A stretch of DNA of 7,055 bases from CAKRZE01 sp045617585 (lineage in GTDB: Bacteria > Bacillota > Clostridia > Oscillospirales > CAG-272), in contig JAZLIW010000059.1 of the NCBI GenBank assembly GCA_045617585.1, forward strand, positions 1 to 7,055. Direction: 5' to 3'. Both the position numbers and the translations under genes were made by a program. The notes below the pieces were generated by a model. It was given only the letters and a program-made list of their open reading frames with translations, was not told the DNA's origin and searched no databases. Below are positions 4,466-7,055 of this stretch, in pieces (the first letter of the stretch is position 1; every line of letters begins with the position of its first letter).

Positions 4466-6289
4466 TTAAACAGGGGCATCAATACTTTTTGTGACCGCCT
4501 CTTTTTTTAAAAGCATGACGCGTTTGGACTTGCCGCCGAAGCGAAGTGTGCGGGTGTTCTTTCCGTCGCTGCCGATCTCGATCAGCCCTTCGTCGGAAAG
4601 CGCTTTGGCAATCGCTTTTGACGTGAACGTGTAACTTTCGTTCTGGTCGTCGCATAACCGTTTCACGTACTTCTGCGCACTGTCAAGAAACAGATACCAG
4701 TATTCGCCGTCCTCGTAGCCGACGCAGTCTGAAGGCAAAAAGGCTGAGGGATCATCTTTTCTGAGTACGGTGACCTGACCGCTCTCGATCAGAGACATCA
4801 GCTTCTTTACGAAGATATGCGTGGGTTTTTCATCTGCAATCGCTTCGCTCTGCTTTGCGGAAAGAAAAAGAAGGATGCTGCGGAACTCTTCCGTGTACTC
4901 CTTTTCGTTTTCATCGGTCAGCATACGGCTCTCCTTCATAAACCGAAGGAGAAAAGAGAAACCGAGCTCCAGACAGGTCAGCGTGTCGGGCAGACGGTCG
5001 TGGAAGGAAATGCGGTTTTCTTTCAGCCGGTCTCTCCATAAGGTCCGCTTTTCCGGATAGGTCTTTCCGAGAAAGGAAACGAATGCTTTCTCTCTTTCGT
5101 CATCCGAAAGGACGGAGTCCTTGATCCATCTCAGATAAGCATACATACATCTGCGGAGAATGCCGTCCGAGGCGAAACCCTGCATTTCGGTCAGCAGGGA
5201 CAGATCAATCGAGCCGGGCTTCATCTCGATGCAGAAAAGTCTTGCCGTTCCGCTTTCGGTAATGTCGGGGGCGTACTCTGCCGTGACGATGACGTTCCCC
5301 TGAGGCGGACGGGATTCCCTGAGCTGTATCTCCGAGTCGAGACGGTTCCTTGCCGCCCGGTCCCCGTAGCCCCGGGCAAGCATCTGCATCGTTTCTCTCA
5401 TGGAGCTGCTTTCGTTTCTTCCCGTCGGATGATAATCGTCGATGCAGGTCAGAACGTCCTTAAGCGCGTATGCGTTATGAAGGATGCTGTTCTTTGTGTC
5501 CCGGAAGGACATGGGAAGATCGGTGGCGGAGAACTCGCCGAAGAAGGAAAGCATCAGTGCCGCCACCGTGCTTTTCATACTGCCCGTTCTTCCGATCAGG
5601 GTGAGAATGAATTTTGGTTCGTGACCGCACGCTTTCAGAAATTCATTCATCGGAGAGAGAAAGACGAGAGCGAGACACGGAAAGCATATTTCATGAGGGA
5701 TAAAAGAAAGCCCGAGAAATCCGTTCAGATACGCAAGGTCGTTATCCTCCGTATGATCGGCGGCGCGGTAATTGTTCTGTTTCCCGTGAAGTACGACTTC
5801 GTATTTCCCGATCCCGGGCAGAAGGAACGCGTACTCCCCGTCAATCTTCTTCCATCCGGTATGGGAATATCTGCGAATCTGTTCGGCTCCCGCCGCCGTT
5901 CCGAGCAGAGCGCATTTCAGATGCTTTTCCGCGGAGCCGATCACGTTCAGACGGCAGTATGCGGGCCAGCGGTTGTTCAGCCATTTCATCCGGTCGATCT
6001 CGTCGGCGGGAACGTCAACGGCGGGGAGCTCGTTTCCTTCGCGGTCCTTTCCGCGGATGCGAACCGTCTTGGTGATTTCTCTGCCGTCATCGCAGACGAT
6101 CTCCGCTTCGATCCACGGAACGAAATTGCAGATCGGCTTTTCCATTTCTCCGTTCATCGTATGGGTCACAAGACAGAGCTGTCCGTCCGTTATCCGGTAC
6201 GGAGGCTGAAAAGAAAAAGGAGCGGTTCCGTCTTCCGCTCCTTCCGTATCGTTTTCATAAAAATCCGTCAGTTCTTTTTCTTCGTTCAT
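4466..6289 (-). CDS. DUF927-like P-loop ATPase, probable replicative helicase of the element
   Basis: A 607-residue protein with a central AAA+/helicase-type ATPase. Walker A is GRTGSMKST (233-241, Lys239), Walker B is VLTCIDDY (279-286, Asp284/Asp285), and a sensor-1-like strand GNVIVTAEYAP (331-341) is followed by SGTARLF (346-352) with a possible arginine finger Arg350. YSHTGWKKIDGEYAFLLPGI (141-160) resembles the start of the DUF927 module found in plasmid, phage and ICE primase-helicase proteins. No primase zinc finger or toprim motif is visible, so it is probably helicase only. The C-terminal 200 residues are helical and basic at the end, a plausible DNA-binding tail. ATG 6289 has AAGGAAGG upstream and overlaps the stop of the preceding gene by four bases (ATGA). 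I infer a role in replication of the element; the family name rests on memory of motifs rather than a search. Confidence 0.85.
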   Translation of the reverse strand: MNEEKELTDFYENDTEGAEDGTAPFSFQPPYRITDGQLCLVTHTMNGEMEKPICNFVPWIEAEIVCDDGREITKTVRIRGKDREGNELPAVDVPADEIDRMKWLNNRWPAYCRLNVIGSAEKHLKCALLGTAAGAEQIRRYSHTGWKKIDGEYAFLLPGIGKYEVVLHGKQNNYRAADHTEDNDLAYLNGFLGLSFIPHEICFPCLALVFLSPMNEFLKACGHEPKFILTLIGRTGSMKSTVAALMLSFFGEFSATDLPMSFRDTKNSILHNAYALKDVLTCIDDYHPTGRNESSSMRETMQMLARGYGDRAARNRLDSEIQLRESRPPQGNVIVTAEYAPDITESGTARLFCIEMKPGSIDLSLLTEMQGFASDGILRRCMYAYLRWIKDSVLSDDEREKAFVSFLGKTYPEKRTLWRDRLKENRISFHDRLPDTLTCLELGFSFLLRFMKESRMLTDENEKEYTEEFRSILLFLSAKQSEAIADEKPTHIFVKKLMSLIESGQVTVLRKDDPSAFLPSDCVGYEDGEYWYLFLDSAQKYVKRLCDDQNESYTFTSKAIAKALSDEGLIEIGSDGKNTRTLRFGGKSKRVMLLKKEAVTKSIDAPV

Positions 6290-6591
6290 TCGTTACCTTC
6301 CTTATTCACGTTTTTGATGGTTTCATGGTCTTTTGCATATCTGCTCATCTGTTCCTTCCGTTCCTCCGAGCAGGGAGAGATGAAACGGAAGCAGAAACAT
6401 TTCTTTGAGATCTCAAAGGTCATATCTCCGTATTCCTTATCGTCCGATACGATCCGGCAGTGATCCGGGTGCTTTTCCGCCGACTGTCTGGCGCGTTTTT
6501 TCAGTCCCGTGTTGAAGGTGGATACCTGAATCGTATCGCTTTCCTCGTCAAAGAAGATATGCGTTTCTTTCATGGTTTTGGTGATTCGCAT
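6286..6591 (-). CDS. Small conserved-looking element protein, unknown function
   Basis: With ATG 6591 this encodes 101 residues. I do not know its function. The part from residue 7 (MKETHIFFDEESDTIQVSTF, then NTGLKKRARQSAEKHPDHC) through CFRFISPCSEERKEQMSRYA resembles small uncharacterised proteins that recur on clostridial mobile elements: strand-rich, then KKR and a final Arg/Lys-rich helix. No catalytic motif, signal peptide or membrane segment is seen. The start is uncertain: ATG 6591 has only a weak AGG eight bases upstream, ATG 6573 has no site but begins where the conserved-looking part starts, and a GTG at 6744 would add 51 residues of low-complexity sequence. It ends in an ATGA overlap with the helicase gene, so it is probably co-translated with it and involved in the same process. 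Confidence 0.7.
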   Translation of the reverse strand: MRITKTMKETHIFFDEESDTIQVSTFNTGLKKRARQSAEKHPDHCRIVSDDKEYGDMTFEISKKCFCFRFISPCSEERKEQMSRYAKDHETIKNVNKEGNE

Positions 6592-6787
6592 AATATTTGC
6601 CTGTAATTCCTTTCTGCCCGAAGAAGGGCGTTTTTCGTTGTTTTTCTCCGCCTCCGGAGGCGGAATACTGCGGGATTTCCGAATGACGGGGAGCGTAACG
6701 GAAAACGGTACGGAATCGCTTCCGAAAAACGGATTTTCCGTCACTTTTCCGCCTCTTGGCTGTTTGGGGCTTGTCTCTGATCTTCAT
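6548..6787 (-). CDS. Doubtful small basic ORF
   Basis: A 79-codon frame starting at ATG 6787 with a good AAAGGA site eight bases upstream. The product is very rich in Lys and Arg and has no recognisable domain. It overlaps the start of the next minus-strand gene by 44 bases in another frame. The ribosome binding site is the best in this 6592-6960 stretch, which supports translation, perhaps as a leader that couples to the next gene. The composition and lack of any family resemblance argue against a folded protein. Treat as possible only. Confidence 0.3.
   Translation of the reverse strand: MKIRDKPQTAKRRKSDGKSVFRKRFRTVFRYAPRHSEIPQYSASGGGEKQRKTPFFGQKGITGKYYANHQNHERNAYLL
6648..6663. repeat. Perfect 16-bp GC palindrome
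   Basis: CCGCCTCC-GGAGGCGG is a perfect palindrome with no loop. A smaller hairpin, GCCC-GAAGAA-GGGC, lies at 6616-6629. On the minus strand both precede the start of the small gene at 6591. The GGAGG inside the palindrome also occurs on the minus strand but no start codon follows at a usable distance. No T tract follows on the minus strand, so this is not a minus-strand terminator. Confidence 0.6.
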
Positions 6788-6962
6788 CACATTTTTCCTT
6801 TCTGCGGCATTGCCGCCGTCTGATCGTGGGAGCAGTGTCTGAATTCTTTTTTCGTCTTTTCTGTTCCTTCTGCTTGTATTGTGGAAGAAAATGTGATAGA
6901 ATAATAATAGTCCTATACAATATTATTTCTATTGCTGACAAATAACGATAAGGTGTGTTTTC
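6788..6962. other. Divergent intergenic region with AT-rich core
   Basis: Apart from the plus-strand promoter noted separately, it contains a 7-bp inverted repeat AATAATA (6903-6909) / TATTATT (6921-6927) next to that promoter, a possible operator. The minus-strand module must also start here, but I find only weak minus-strand boxes (TTGTCA near 6939 with TATAGG 18 bases later). A minus-strand frame beginning with TTG at 6941 runs through this promoter DNA and looks spurious. Confidence 0.45.
6874..6902 (+). promoter_or_regulatory. Putative promoter for the right-edge plus-strand gene
   Basis: TTGTAT (6874-6879) and TAGAAT (6897-6902) are separated by exactly 17 bases, a fair sigma-A promoter, with transcription expected near 6909. 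The ATG with its own ribosome binding site follows at 6963, giving a leader of about 54 bases. Confidence 0.5.
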
Positions 6963-7055
6963 ATGTTTGAAAAACTGAGATACGAAATAGGCGACGGCGA
7001 TCTGACGATCAAAGGGTATCTGTTTTCTCTCGGGATGTTCAGTACCGAAGTACTG
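6963..7055 (+). CDS. 5' end of an unrecognised gene, cut by the window edge
   Basis: An ATG at 6963 opens a frame that continues for 31 codons to the end of the window (MFEKLRYEIGDGDLTIKGYL, then FSLGMFSTEVL). AAGGTG lies seven bases upstream and a 17-spaced promoter further up, so translation is likely. I do not recognise the protein; the visible part contains no motif. It is transcribed away from the helicase module, and could be a regulator or the first gene of another module. Confidence 0.6.
   Translation, partial: MFEKLRYEIGDGDLTIKGYLFSLGMFSTEVL

Noticed and set aside
5429..6463. Plus-strand open frame of 344 codons
   Set aside because: Antisense to the helicase gene and the small gene before it, including the Walker motifs; no family resemblance.
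6616..6646. Hairpin GCCC-GAAGAA-GGGC followed by GTTTTT on the plus strand, resembling a terminator
   Set aside because: The stem has only 4 bp and there is no plus-strand gene upstream for it to terminate.
6741..6941. Minus-strand frame beginning with TTG at 6941
   Set aside because: Its first codons are AT-rich promoter DNA and no ribosome binding site precedes it; the product is low-complexity and basic.

Overview
The window looks like one end of an integrated, mobilizable genetic element in a gut-type Clostridia genome (Oscillospiraceae/Lachnospiraceae-like). This rests on mid-range GC, strong AGGAGG-type ribosome binding sites, and a recombinase/TnpW/relaxase/MobC block of the kind found on clostridial Tn4451-like elements. 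The taxonomic guess is inference; no chromosomal marker gene is present.

Layout from left to right. Positions 1-274 are probably host flank with no convincing gene, only a strong minus-strand terminator (about 214-262). Next is the 3' part of a tRNA-like gene on the minus strand (about 275-308). It is cut off because the recombinase gene ends 30 bases away. An imperfect inverted repeat (302-339) spans this junction and is the best candidate for the recombined attachment site. From 3483 down to 337 a compact minus-strand block reads mobC, relaxase, tnpW-like gene, large serine recombinase. Its genes overlap or are separated by a few to 39 bases, so it is probably one operon for mobilization and integration/excision.

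Upstream of mobC (about 3500-3640) lies a non-coding stretch with a tight hairpin, two 11-base direct repeats exactly 20 bases apart and further inverted repeats, a likely oriT. Facing the other way is a type II toxin-antitoxin pair, RelB/DinJ-type antitoxin and YafQ-type toxin, with a consensus promoter, a putative operator and a good terminator. Between the TA terminator and the next gene (4289-4465) is a structured non-coding stretch with tandem repeats and two strong inverted repeats, a candidate replication origin or structural site.

On the minus strand from about 6787 to 4466 is a second module: a doubtful small basic ORF, a small conserved-looking protein of unknown function, and a 607-residue P-loop ATPase resembling DUF927-type replicative helicases, translationally coupled to the small gene by an ATGA overlap. 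The right edge (6963-7055) begins a divergent plus-strand gene of unknown function behind an AT-rich, promoter-bearing region.

Together: the helicase module probably supports replication or copying of the element, relaxase plus MobC nick and pilot the DNA from oriT for transfer with a helper conjugation system (no type IV secretion gene is in view), the serine recombinase with TnpW moves it in and out of the chromosome, and the TA pair probably favours its retention.
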